DNA of 64,000 bases from Delphinus delphis (lineage: Eukaryota; Chordata; Mammalia; Artiodactyla; Delphinidae): NCBI RefSeq assembly GCF_949987515.2, contig NC_082694.2, forward strand, positions 71,670,080-71,734,079, written 5' to 3'. Positions 13,041-25,191 of this stretch are shown one piece after another. Within the stretch, counting starts at the first letter, position 1. Each line of letters opens with the position of its first letter. The notes beneath the pieces are model-generated. The model was not told where the DNA came from. It ran no database searches and was given only the letters and a program-made list of their open reading frames with translations. The position numbers and the translations under genes are program-made.

Positions 13041-13870
13041 CTCAGAGTGTATCTTTATATCACATTCGGTAAATACTTGTTGAAAACCTATTATGTGTCA
13101 GGCACAGGGGACATAAAAGATTATAAAATGGACAAAAATTCCTGCCCTCTTGGAGCTGACATTTGAGTAGGGTAAGACAGAAAACAAACAAAACAAATAA
13201 GTGTGTAGTATCTTAGAAAAATAAAGCAGGTTAGGGAAAGGGAGTACTGGGTGGGGAGAGGCGGATCCAGAGGGATTTCAATTTTAAACAGGTTACTCAG
13301 ATAAAGGTTCTCTGAAATGGTGACATGTGAGCCAGGACTTGAAAGATGTGATGACTATCTGGAGGAAGCCATGTGGTTACCTGGAAGATCATTCTAGGCA
13401 GAGGGAACAGCACATGCAAAGAGCATGCCCGTAATGCTTGAGGAACAGCACAGAGGCCGGTGTGGCTGGAACGAGGGAGGAGCAAGAGGACGAGGAAATG
13501 AGGACAGAGAGGTATCTGTGGAGATGGGGGAGGCCGTTTAGGTTCTTGTGGGCTGATTGTAAGAAATTTGGCTTTTGCTCAGAGTGAGAAGGACCCATTG
13601 AAGGGTTTTGATCAAAGGAGTGACATGATCTGCTGTGTTTTAATAGGATAGCTCTGGCTTGCTAGATTAATCTGGAGGTTGGGGGGTAGGGGTCAGAGCA
13701 AAGAGACCTGTTAGGAGGTTCGTTCAGCAATCCAGGCAAAAGATGGCAGTGGCTTGGATCAGAATGACAGTGGTGGGTGAGGTAAGAAGTGGTCAGATTA
13801 TGGACCACTATTATCTATTTTGAAGATAGAGCCACAGGTGGTTGAATGTGAGGTGTAAGAAGAAGGAAAG
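13041..13870 (+). repeat. Ancient interspersed repeat (LINE2-class-like)
   Basis: Matches in style a common old mammalian repeat: 'ctattatgtgtcaggcac', then 'ctgccctcttggagctgacatt', 'gaacagcacatgcaaagagc' and 'gggttttgatcaaaggagtgacatgatct'. A second copy of the same family lies at 58,900-59,400. I am sure it is a repeat but not of the exact subfamily. Confidence 0.6.
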
Positions 13871-13875
13871 TGTCA

Positions 13876-14085
13876 ATCCACCTGTTGTGTTAGCTTCAGG
13901 TGTACAGTAAAGTGAATCAGTTATACATATACATATATCCACTTTTTCTTAAAATTCTTTTCTCATATAGGCCATTACAGAGTATTGAGTAGAGTTCCCT
14001 GTGCTATACAGCAGGTTCTTATTGTTATCTATTTTATATATAGTAGCATGTGTATGTCAATCCCAATCTCTCAATTTATCAGGGA
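13876..14085 (-). repeat. L1 3' end, antisense (cetartiodactyl type)
   Basis: Reverse complement of the L1 3' tail seen at 31.8 kb: 'gtgaatcagttatacatata', 'ccctgtgctatacagcaggttc'. The element is truncated and its ORFs are absent. Confidence 0.7.
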
Positions 14086-14289
14086 GGTAATTCTATCAGT
14101 TTTTCATTTCACACTTTGAGGCTCTCCCATTAGTTGCAAATAAGAGTTATTATATTTCCATGAGGTTTTGTGATGTCATCTTATACAGATCCTTGGAAGC
14201 CTAGTTTGTCTGTTGCTAATGAATCCTCCCCCACTGCTCTTTTATATTTTGCAGTCGTATAGTTTTTTGCAGCCCTTTACTTTTTTTCT

Positions 14290-14687
14290 TTTAGGTCTTT
14301 ATTTATTTATTTATTTGGCTGCGTTGGGTCTTAGTTGAGGCACATGGGATCTTTGTTGCAGCACGCGGGATCTTTTTTTTTTGTTGCAGCATGTGGGCTC
14401 TTCACTGCGGTGCATGGGCTTCTTCCTAGTCGTGGTGTGGGGGCCCCAGAGCACGCGGGCTCAGTACTTGCGCTTCACGGGCTTTCTAGTTGTGGAATGC
14501 AGGCTCCAGAGTGCACAGGCTCAGGAGTTGCAGCACGTGGGCTCTCTAGTTGTGGCACTCAGGCTCTAGAGCGCACAGGCTTAGTTCCCCTATGACATGT
14601 GGGATCTCAGTTCCCTGACCAGGGATTGAACCCGCATCCCCTGCATTGGAAGATGGACTCTTAAGCACTGAATCACCAGGGAAGTCC
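14290..14687 (-). repeat. CHR-type SINE, long variant
   Basis: Reverse-strand copy with a tttatttatttattt tail and head aatcaccagggaagtcc. The flanking duplication gcagccctttactt occurs on both sides (about 14,269 and 14,688). The 86-residue reading frame within is an artefact of the GC-rich SINE. Confidence 0.9.
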
Positions 14688-14709
14688 GCAGCCCTTTACT
14701 TCTAACATT

Positions 14710-15790
14710 TCTGTAACTTTACGTTTCTGGTGTCTTGTAAATAGCATCTAGCTGAATTCTTTTGTCCAATCTAGAGTCTCTCTTTTAACTGACAGATTTA
14801 GCCACTTATATTTATTAGAACTATTTTATACTTTTATTTATATCGATCTTATTTGACATTTTATATTTACCATGCATTTTCTTTGCTTCTTTTTAAAAAA
14901 TTAACATTGAATTTATCCCACCAACTTATTTATTATTATTATTGTTATTTTTACTGTCAGTAATTTTTTTTCACATAATTACTGGTATTTTTGCTCACCA
15001 TTCCTTTTTCTTACATTTTTCTACCACTCCTTACATCTCTGTTTTTCCTTTTCAAAGTACATTTTTTTTTAATGGTTCCTTTAGTCAAATCTGCTAGTGG
15101 TAAATGCTGTCAAACTTTGCCTGAAAATGCCTTTATTTCTCCCTCTTCCATGAACAATAGTGTAATTAGAATTCTAGTTTGACAGTTATTTTTTCTCAAC
15201 ACTCCCTATTGTTGGGTTGAGTTGTGTGCAGCCAGTCTGGATTGCTGTTCCTGTATAGTTATTCTGCTCTTTCTTTCTTACTATTTCAACAAATTTTTTC
15301 TTCCTTGGTGTTTTACAGTCTAGGTATGGGTTTATTTTTATTTTTTTCCCTAATCAGGAATCATTTTTCCTCCTGAATCTGTGGAGTTATATCTTTCATC
15401 AACTCTAGAAAATTCTCAGCCATTATAATCTCAGTTATTACCCCTTCCCTTTCTTTCTGTTCTCCCCTCCTAGACTCCCATTAGATGTATGTTGGGCCTT
15501 GTCATTCCATCCTCTGTATCTTTTAGCTTTCATTTTATGTTTTCTATCTTTTTGTCTTTCTGAGCTGCATTCTAAGTAATTTCTTCAGCTCTGTTTTCAG
15601 ATTTACTAATTGTTTCCTCCAGTGTGTTTGATCTGCTGCCTCATCTATTAATTTATTATTTCCTTGATAATATTTACCTTTTTATTTGTTTCTGTTTCAA
15701 ATCTTCCTGTTGGGTTTTTTAGACTCTATTTAGGGTTTCAAATCCTTCATATATGTCTCAAGCTATTTTAAACATATATATTTTACATCT
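14710..15790 (-). repeat. Probable old L1 (L1M-like) fragment, antisense
   Basis: T-rich sequence whose text ('tctcttttaactgacagattta', 'ttctcccctcctagactcccattagatgtatgttggg', 'ctgctgcctcatctattaattt') resembles the reverse strand of old L1 5'UTR/ORF1 regions. It is strongly diverged; subfamily and ends are guesses. Confidence 0.4.
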
Positions 15791-18700
15791 CCTTTTGCTC
15801 TAATCCTCAGTTTTTTATGAATGGTGGATTGTTCCTTGTTTTTTGTAATTTTTACTTTGAACTCATCTTTAGCGAGACTTAGTTTTTGTCTGTAAATCCT
15901 GTGGAACCAAGGTTGTGAGAGTGACCCTCCAGACCAGTTGTACATTTTCTTTGGCCAAGCACCCTGAAGTTATCACCAGCCAGGGACCAATTTTTGTGTT
16001 AATTCATCAGTTGCGGAATTCTTGAACTCCAAATTTATGTGAGATGCAGCCCCAGCATTTCTGTTCTTTACCCAGCAGGGACTAAATGCTTTCTTGGCAT
16101 CTCACCATTCTGGCAGGAGGACTCTTTCCCTAGTCCACCCTGTAGTCTTCAGTCTCCTCTCATTAGCCAAGCCCAGGCAGAAGTCAACTAAGAAAAGAGC
16201 TTACAAAAGTAGCCTTAGAGGTTGGCCTCCTTGCAGTATGGAGCAGAGCAGGGGAAAGGTGAGAAATGGGTCTGGGGACAACACAATAGTCTACTCAACA
16301 AATATTTCCTGACCTCGGTGGTCAAAACATTACCAAGTGTGATATTATGGACTGTGTTAGACACAGTCCCTAACCCCCACTGGGAGAGAAGGACATAGTA
16401 ACTATATACAGAAGAACTAAAATACACATTACATTGTGGGAAGTATTTAAAATATAGATGCAAGCCAGTACCATGAAAACACGAAGGAGAGGCAGTCTGG
16501 GGACGGGGATGGAAAAGGTTTCCCCAGAGTAGGACCATGTGAGCTGCACCCTGAAGGGGTAGTGAGATGGCTTCTGTGCAGAGAAGGGCCATGGACAGAG
16601 GCAACAACAGGAGTGGAAACAGCCAGGCCGTGGACAGTTAGTACAGCACATCATGAGGACCGAGCCCAGGCCAGGGTGGGTAGAAGGTGGACCGCATGGT
16701 CAGAGGCAGTCTGCTGCTGCATTACGGAGACTCTGGAGCCCTGTGCTCCCCCCGAGCTAGGACTTCATTCTGCAAAAAACAGAAGTCATTGAACATTCTG
16801 TCAGGAAAAGAACATGATAAAAAATGTAGAGGCTGGCTTGAGCTGTTCAATATAAATATAATGTAAGTCACAAATACAAGCCCATATGTAATTTAAAATT
16901 TTCCAGCAGCTACATTTTAAAAAGTAAAAAGAAGCAGATGGAATTAATTTTAATAATTATTTTTACTTAACCCAGCCTTATCTAAAATATTACCATTTCA
17001 AGGTGTAATCGGTATAATAATTTTTGTACTGATGCATTATTTTACATTCTAGGATGTTTCTACTGGGTCTTTGAAATCCGGTGTATATTTTACACTTGCA
17101 GCTCTTCTCTGGACTGGCCGTGGTTCAGGTGCTCAGTAGTCACATGTCGCTAATGGCTGCTGTATTGGACAGTGCAGGTGTGGAGGATGGCAGAGGGGTG
17201 TATTCTATCCACAAACCCTAATTCCTCAGTTCGCAAAAGATTCACTCTCCTCTCAAAACAGAGGGTTCGATGGTCAAATAAGTGTTGGGAACTCTGGGTT
17301 CACTCAAATTAAATGTTTCTTTAGAGCAGGGTTGCTCAGAGCATAGTATGCGGATGTGCCTTGTGACCCTGGCAGAGAAATGCAAAGCCAGATTCGTTCG
17401 ACCTTGCAGGTCAGGAATGCAAGGAACACATTATAGTATTTGCTGGATTGGGGGGACCAGAGGGCCTGGAGGCAGGCAGAGGCAGAAATGCAGAAGGAAA
17501 CACCAGGAAGAAGAGAGTGACAGAGGCTGAGGGAGAGACTCGAGTGTTGGAAGCAGCAGCTCATCACAGGTGTCAGGGCTCTGGGCAGGTGCAGGAGGAC
17601 GCCAGCTCCCAAGGGGGTCTCTGCATTTGGCGATGCTCAAGGTCATCATTACCTTCACAAGAGCAGTGTCAGTGGAGTGGTGGGAGAGAAACCAGAGTAT
17701 CTTAAGTTGGAGAAGTGACAGAGAGAGCTGTGGGCGGGGGGAATGAGTGTCAGACCCCTCTACTGTCAGACATTTGGCAGTGAGACTAGAGACAGGTGTT
17801 TGTGGAGGGAGCAGGGTTGCAGGAAGGGTGCTTGTTTGTTTTACATATTGTGGTAGGAGGGACACATAACCATGTTCATGGACTAGAGGGACCAGTGAAG
17901 ACTGAAGATGGAAGTGTGAAGGGCAGGGAAGTGTCCTGCAGGAGGGGGCGGGTTAGGGATGCTGGCTTTAGAAGAAGTAAGATCCCCTCACCCCCTGACA
18001 CGGGAAGGAAGTACAGGGATGAGTGAGCAGGAAGATGGGGCTGGAAGTAGAAGGGGCATCATGCCTTTATTTTTTTTCCCCTGATGTCAGAGGTGAGAGC
18101 ATCTGAAAGTGGGGATAGGGGTCAGGTTGGAAACTTGGAGAATAAAAATTTAAGAACCATTGTAATGAAATGCAGAGGTGTCAGCTAGGGTTGGAGTACA
18201 AGGATTGTCCCACATTCATCCTGATGAAGCTAATGTCGTGTACGTCCCAGCCTTAGAAACGATAAACTACCTGAGACTTTTCCTATTATCCCAAGATACT
18301 GAATAGATAGGCCAATACTTGTGGGTTTTAACATCAATCATCGATTCCCAAAGTGTGATATCCCGGTGGTGCACAACACAATGGCCCACAAAATAGTGCC
18401 CAGGAGGACTCGAATTATTTTAATAGTTATATGTTTATGGTAGTTACTATTAGAAGAAACATAACCATCACATCAAACCCATGATTTCATAGACATTTAG
18501 CTCAAACATGAAAAAAAATATTACATAAATAATAGTAGAGATACTATGTGGATGTGGCCGAATGTGAAGGACCGAGATTTGTAAACCACTAGCAAAGAGC
18601 TAGGGCAACCTTAGAGACTGCTGCGATTGCCCCACCAGCGTCAGCTGGATGGCCACGTGGTCAGCAACATTCCGCATCAGGCGTCTGCCTCGGCATCCAG

Positions 18701-20257
18701 CCGCCTGGCTGCACACAGCCGGGTCAGGCAGGGGCCTGTGTTAGCCTTGCTCATCCCTAGCTCTCGCTCATTCCTGCAGGTCTCCTTGGCAGAACAGGAC
18801 GGAACACAGTCCCCAGAAAAGCTGGATAAGTCTGAACATGAGTGGCACTGCGATTTCATCTTGGTAGCACCAAACGTGACTTTTGCCTTATTCAATTTTT
18901 GTTTGACTGTGGGAGTAATTTTTTTTAAAGCTGTCGGCAGCATGTGCAGAAAATAGAACAGTTGTCTGTCTTCGTGAGGACTCTCTGAAAGCCCAAATCT
19001 ATACAAAATACATAAAAAATCAAAAACAGTCACGAAGAGAAGCCCCCACTTAAAAGGCCAGTCTGATCCTGGCGTTTTCCGCCTCTGTGGCTCTGCGCCT
19101 TTGTCCCCGTGCAGGGTGTCTGCCTCGGTCCGAACACTGCGGGCTGCGGAGGCCCCGCAGGGCCGGCCCTGCTCCTGTGTCCTCTGCTCCCCAGACCTTC
19201 GTGTTGCCTCCCCATCTCTCCCGCTTTGGACGTGCACTGCTACCGCCTCCTGTTGTCCCTTGCTGGGCACCTACCTGCTTTTTCCTTTTGCCTGAGGAAG
19301 GGCTTTCTGAGGCGTTTCCCCTCCCACTGGGCCTTCAGCAGGCCCTCAGCTTCTTATTGAATGACTCTGGGTTAACGTCACTTCCCAGTGTGACAGTGAG
19401 CTCAGCTCCCATGTGCCTGTACATTGATCCGAAGTGACTATGGTACTTCTCACTCTGATGCCATGCGAGATGGCTGGGGGCTGCCCTCAAAGCCCCCGTG
19501 GCTGCAGTGTACCCCAAACCACCAGTTCTTTGTTCCAGTGGGTTAAGACAGTGCTCTTGCTGGGAACTGCTGGGCCCTGGAGACTTCAGGTTTCCTAACT
19601 GAGCACTTAACTTTGAGAAATCTAGAGAAGTGTTTCTCAAACATTTTTTAAACAGTGGCTCACAGTAAGGAATACATTTTACATCCTCAAATACATACCT
19701 AACTAAAAATGTTCACAGTACAATACTGACAGATCCTGTGCACGTGGTAGTTATTTATTTTGTTTTGTTTTTGTTTTAAAAAATCGATAGAATGGCCCAC
19801 CAATATAGCTCATGACCTGCAGTTTGGAAAACACTGGTCTCCAGCATTTGAGTCACTTAATCGTTACAGTGCTTTGAAAATGTCTCAGGATGGTGAGAAT
19901 AGAATAGATTCTTCACAGAGCTCCCTCCGCACAGTTCTGGTTTCTTTGAGGCCATTTCTGAAAATCCTTCATTCTGTCATTACTTATTTGGAAAAGAAAT
20001 TGGGACCATACCGAGCATTGCAGGCGTTGCAACCAGTTACAGGTGTTGCTAATTTGCGGCTCTGGCGCTCTGGAGTGGCCGGTGGTTAATCCCGCTTCCG
20101 CAGGTGTGCGCTGTTCACCCAAGTCCCAGGGCCCTTTGGCAGGCCACGTGGTTCTTTCCCGGCAACACTTGCAAACCCCGTGTATCTGACGGTTCATGTC
20201 TGTTTTCTCCGAAGAAGATAAAATAATATTTTGAAACTCTAGCCTGCTTTTCCACAG
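15791..20257. other. ITSN2 intron; old repeats and GC-rich segment, no gene called
   Basis: About 16,840-17,190 is a recognisable ancient repeat ('ccagcagctacattttaaaaag' to 'gctgtattggacagtgcag'), probably a DNA transposon relic. The part from 18,600 to 19,600 is GC-richer and carries a 197-codon open frame on the minus strand (18,677-19,270) with no domain I recognise; I do not call it a gene. Confidence 0.4.
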
Positions 20258-20379
20258 GGTGTGCAGATCTCCAAACCCTGGACACCATGCAGCCAGTGGA
20301 GAGGAAAAGGCAGGGCTACATCCATGAGCTGATGGAGACTGAGGAGCGGTACGTGGATGACCTTCAGCTCGTCGTGGAG
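20258..20379 (+). CDS. ITSN2: ITSN2 exon: start of DH domain
   Basis: The acceptor is ttttccacag and the donor gtgagg. The first two bases complete the Trp codon left open by the SH3-E exon, then 40 codons follow. [19 protein letters not shown] is the beginning of the DH (RhoGEF) domain, equivalent to conserved region 1, where the glutamates after the helix start contact the GTPase switch. This exon is present only in the long isoform, about 18.7 kb downstream of the SH3-E exon. Confidence 0.97.
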
Positions 20380-22811
20380 GTGAGGGCGCCGCGGGCGCCG
20401 CCGGTTGCTCAGGGGGTGGGGCCTCGTAGCGAGGTATCACCTTTGACGAGTGAATTCTCAGGCAGTGACGGGAGTGCTCACACCCTCAGAATGCTTCCTC
20501 TGACCCTTGGAGAGGCCCTGAAGATCTCAAGTCGGCTCTTTCTCCAGATTAGGTAATTCAGAATGAAGAGAGAGAGAAAAGGCACTCAGTGCCTCAGTTG
20601 GATGTGGCAGAGGCCCCGTCAGGAAAGACCAGGGCACGGAGTAGGTGGGAAGTCTCTCCAGCAAACGTATCTGCCTCAGACTTTTCTCTGACGATGTCTG
20701 CACCGCTCTGCTGGCACCTGACGCTTTCATAAAGTTTAATGATTTCCAGAGGAATTGTGAGGCAGTGGGGGTGTTCACCTAACCTTTATGTCAGTTTGGA
20801 AAACCAAACAGTGTACTGTAAAATAGCTCCCAAATCTCATATATTTACCGTGTTGTGACTATTAATGGTGCCAGCGACCCTGAAGCAGACAACGGCCGTT
20901 AGAGTGGCACTTTTAAATGGTTCGCGTTTGAGCAAAGTAAGATTTTATACTTTTATTATGCTTTTGTTTCCATGGCTTTCAGTTCCCACAAATATTTGTC
21001 AAGGCCCTCAGATGAGACCAGTTTAAAAAAAAAACTTAAAGAGAACAGGTGTCCCCACTCAGGCCCAACAGGTGCACTGTTTACGTGGTCCTGACCTTGA
21101 GAACACAGGGTGCAGAAGCTGAGTCCTGCATCTGCCCGAGCAAGGCCTTTCCCCGATTCATTCTCTCCCCTGAATTCAGGCTGGGATCTCAGACATGGCA
21201 CACTTGCTCCTCTCAGACGTTCACTGTCCTGCACTTCTCGGTTGATAACGTCTATCTTCCCCCAGGCTGTGAGCTCCTGAGGGCAGAGACTGTGTGTCCT
21301 TCGTCCTACACCCCAAACGTAGCCTGGCCCTTTACAGGCCTTCCCAACAGGACTGGATTTATGTGTGGCTAGGTGTGTTTATGTCTGTCTGCACTTCTCT
21401 CACCAGGATGGATGGCCTGTAAGAAAAGTCCATCTTTTTGATTAACCCCTACAAGTGTCAGCCCTGCTGCCGGTCAGATTCCAGTCCTAAGTGGTTGTAA
21501 ATGGGTGTGGAGAACCGCTCTGACTAGCACAGAAGGTGAACGGGGGCCAGGTGCTTTCCCCATCTCAGGCCAGCCTCTTAACCACATGGGCTTGGTTATT
21601 CTCACTCAGCGCACCTCACAAGACACTCTGAGGGGTGAGGCATCATGTTGGGGTCAGGGGGTTAGGGGAAAAAGCACTGCCCACAGGCAAGGGCTTCTCA
21701 TTACCGTTGCCGTGGAGGGCCCCAGAGGACCCAGCCATCTCATGCTCTGCTTACCTCACTGAGGCTGGCACAAAGCAGGCAGATAGAACGAATAAACAGT
21801 AACCTAAATTAATCAGCGAGTGAAAGAACCGACATAGACGCTTTCGCTGTCCTCCAGGAGCAGCCTCAGAGCAGGTCGACCTTGTCTCCAGGGCTCTCTC
21901 TCACAGGGGTGTCCAGACATCTTCAGTCTGATTCTGGAACCGTAGAGGTTTAGAGACGTTAGTTCATAGCACTTTTATCTGAGTTCTCTGAATCCAGGTT
22001 CAATTCAGTGCAGTAAGTAAACATTAATTTAGAACAGTTTCAATGGAGGGTAATGTCATGTGTATTTTGGAGAGATTTCACGTGAGAAGAGTTGTCTCAG
22101 ATGACTTCACCATTTCCTTAAGGCTTTTAAAGTCATTCCCTAGTTGTTTAGTGGAAACTTGAACTTAGAATCAAAAAGTTGTTTTAGTTCTGGCTCCTCC
22201 ACGTTCTAGCTTTGTGACCTTGAGCAAATTACTCTCTCAGCTTTTATTTCTTCGTGGGTCAATTGGGAATAATAATACCTGACTCAGCATGACCTACATC
22301 ATCTATGAAGTTGAGAAACCCACACACACACGTGTGCATGTACGCACACACAAGCATATGCATGTATGTGAATATCAGAACTTTGTGAAACCTTAAGTGC
22401 TACGGATTACCAAAGTGTTATCATTTAACCCCTGAAATCCACATGTGCTTGGTGGCCAGTCTTGAGGATAGGATAAGGCATCACTCTTTCTTCTGGTGCA
22501 CTTCTCACAAACTGCTTCCAGACCCCTGAGGTGCTCAGCCTGACAACGGTCATGCTCCCTCAGTTCTGCAGGCTCTTCCAGTGTGTGGGTGCTTTATGCC
22601 CATGGTTTATTTAACCTGTGTAACACCCTGAGGAGGTAGGTATGAGAATCTCCTCTTCTTGATGAGACTGCTGGATTCAGTCCTTAAAATCAGCCCTGAT
22701 AGGAGACGAAATAGCAAAAAGTAGGGAAATTTTGCAATTTAAAATTTAACAGTCCCAATATGTTTATTTAAAAGTGCCATGATCTTCCTAGTTTAGTGTA
22801 TGAAGATAATG
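20380..22811. other. ITSN2 intron, mostly unique
   Basis: Contains a MIR-like core at about 22,190-22,300 ('ctttgtgaccttgagcaaat', 'aataataatacctgactcag') and an alternating purine-pyrimidine tract (cacacacacacgtgtgcatg) near 22,320. Nothing coding was seen. Confidence 0.45.
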
Positions 22812-23019
22812 TTTTGTTTTGTTTTTTGCGGTACGCGGGCCTCTCACTGCTGTGGCCTCTCCCGTTGCGGAGCACAGGCTCCGGACGCACAGGCTCAGCA
22901 GCCATGGCTCACGGGCCCAGCCGCTCCGCGGCATGTGGGATCCTCCCGAACCGGGGCATGAACCCGTGTCCCCTGCATCGGCAGGCGGACTCTCAACCAC
23001 TGCGCCACCAGGGAAGCCC
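22812..23019 (-). repeat. CHR-type SINE, young class
   Basis: Reverse-strand copy, nearly identical in layout to the one at 5,030: T-rich tail, gcggtacgcgggcc, and the head gccaccagggaagccc. An imperfect duplication (tgaagataatg / cgaagatagtg) flanks it. It sits only 80 nt upstream of an ITSN2 exon. Confidence 0.9.
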
Positions 23020-23098
23020 GAAGATAGTGTGTTATTTAGACCACACAGCCTGTGTACTGCACTTCAGCTGACTTCTTTCCCTTGTGTTCTGAATTTAG

Positions 23099-23205
23099 GT
23101 TTTTCAGAAACGAATGGCAGAACCAGGTTTTCTCACTGAAGGAGAAACGGCCTTGATCTTTGTTAACTGGAAGGAGCTCATCATGTCGAACACGAAGCTG
23201 CTGAA
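23099..23205 (+). CDS. ITSN2: ITSN2 exon: DH domain, helix with IFVNWKELI
   Basis: The acceptor is ctgaatttag and the donor gtgagt. It begins in phase 0 and ends with two bases of a Lys codon. Translation gives [16 protein letters not shown]..., then [13 protein letters not shown], the DH segment that sets up the Cdc42-binding surface. Residues match the ITSN2 paralogue. Confidence 0.97.
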
Positions 23206-23332
23206 GTGAGTCGTGGGCATCACCTGTCGTTGCAGCAGACGCCCCCAGCCCCAGGGCTGAGACTCATACCTAACTCTCTGCAGCCAGGGCTGCTTAGCAA
23301 AGAACTTTCACTGTTTTCTATTCCCTCGGGCT

Positions 23333-23690
23333 TTTTTTAAAAAATATAAATTTATTTATTTTATTTTTGGCTGCGTTGGGTCTTGGTTGCTGCGCACGGG
23401 CTTTCTCTAGTTGCGGTGAGCAGGGGCTGCTCTTCATTGCGGTGCACGGGCTTCTCATTGCAGTGGCTTCTCCTGCTGCAGAGCCTGGGCTCTAGGCGCG
23501 CGGGCTTCAGTAGTTGCGGTGCACGGGCTTAATAGTTGTGGCTCGCGGGCTCTAGAGCACAGGCTCAGTAGTTGTGGCGCGTGGGCTTAGTTGCTCCGTG
23601 GCATGTGGGATCTTCCCGGACCAGGGCTCAAACCCATGTCCCCTGCATTGGCAGGTGGATTCTTAACCACGTCACCACCAGGGAAGTCCC
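23333..23690 (-). repeat. CHR-type SINE, long variant
   Basis: Reverse-strand copy with a ttatttattttattttt tail and head caccaccagggaagtccc. The flanking duplication ctccctc(g/a)ggcttt appears at both ends. It lies in the short intron between two DH exons. Confidence 0.88.
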
Positions 23691-24475
23691 TCCCTCAGGC
23701 TTTTAATTTTATCATCATTTTATGAAATGCTCTCTAACTCTGAAATGCATAATTATTGAAGTAAAGAAATATAACAAAGAAAATATTTGATTAAGCAAAG
23801 GAAAAATTAAATCATTAAACAAACAATATATCAACATATGGCTCCAAAATATACTTGACTCTGCATCAGATAGAGTCAGGAGAGAAGCTGCAGCTCATGG
23901 CCTAGACATAACTGGCTGGTCTGGCACTCTCCTAAGTCCAGTGTGAAATTCCGTGGCCTGTGGTGATTTTCTGTCCCTTACGCCTGTGAGGACAGGCTCC
24001 TGTGGGCAGGCATGAGCAGTCCCAGCGCTTGCTGCCTCTCTGCCCTCCTTGGGGCTCAGCAGCTTTCTGGGAACGATGCCGCCTCCACACGTGGCCTCTG
24101 TGGGCTCCTGCTCCCTTTTTTCCCTTACAGAGGGTGGAAATTTCTTTCTTCTTGGTTCAACTGAAAACAAGTTAAAAAATTTTCAAAAGGAACTTTGCTA
24201 AGATACTAAGCTGAATCCAAAACAATTCCAAAGACCTAGGAACACCCAAGTGCACACACTTCATTTTCTTTCTTTCTAGCAGCTCACCCAGGTTGGCTGG
24301 GCGGGCAGGGCTTTAAGCCCTTGCTGCCTCCTCCTCCTGACTTTTCCTTCACGGTGCCAGAGCTTTTTAGGTAACTCACTGGTTGTCATTACCGTTAGTC
24401 TCGCAAGGTATTCATCCTTCATTTGCAAAGCACATTCAGTTAGAAATGGGAAGTGAGAGTGTGTGTTGGTTGCAG

Positions 24476-24659
24476 GGCCTTGCGAGTACGGAAGAAGACT
24501 GGGGGTGAGAAGATGCCCGTGCAGATGATTGGGGACATCCTGGCAGCTGAGCTGTCCCACATGCAGGCTTACATCCGGTTCTGCAGCTGTCAGCTGAATG
24601 GAGCAGCTCTTTTACAGCAGAAGACAGATGAACACGCAGACTTCAAAGAATTTTTAAAG
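24476..24659 (+). CDS. ITSN2: ITSN2 exon: central DH domain
   Basis: The acceptor is ttggttgcag and the donor gtaact. One base completes Lys and 61 codons follow, ending in phase 0. It encodes [17 protein letters not shown] (helix turn), then [19 protein letters not shown], the conserved region 2 core of the DH fold. No stops or frame problems. Confidence 0.97.
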
Positions 24660-25071
24660 GTAACTCCATTCTGGGAATGTAGGCAGGTCAGCCTTGTTCT
24701 GAGCCAGGAGGCAGGGGTGTATGGCGGCATGGTGGGGAATCTCAGCAGTGGAGAAGGCCACCTCCATCACCTTCCAAAGGAAACACAGATATGGCAAAGA
24801 ATTTTCTGACTGCTTTGAGTTGCCTTTCATATTGAATTGATTTTTCTTGGCACTGGGACCATGATTTTGCCCATCTTTAATAGCAGAGTGTTTTTTTAAG
24901 CCTACTTACATAAATCAGCTACTTTATACTCCAGAAAAGTCCAGAATGTCACTTGCTTAATTTTGTAAATTGTATTTATTTTATACCCATCTTATTCCAG
25001 AAGGAATATAAACTAGCTTACTTAAATGTATAAAATGCAACAAGATAAAATAAAATTTAAAATAAGTGGAT
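24660..25071. other. ITSN2 intron, unique sequence
   Basis: No gene, RNA or named repeat seen; AT-rich towards the right end. Confidence 0.4.
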
Positions 25072-25191
25072 GGGGAGTTCCCTGGTGGTCCAGTGGTTAG
25101 GATTTGGTGCTTTCACTGCCGTGGCCCGGGTTCAATCCCTGATCGGGGAACAGAGATCCCACAAGCTGCATGGTGTGGCCAAAAAAAAAAA
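25072..25191 (+). repeat. CHR-type SINE, short ~120-nt variant
   Basis: Forward copy: ggggagttccctggtggtcc, box B-like ggttcaatccctgatcgggg, and a poly-A tail of 11 A after gtggcc. It consists of the tRNA-related region only, without the GC-rich extension. Confidence 0.88.
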
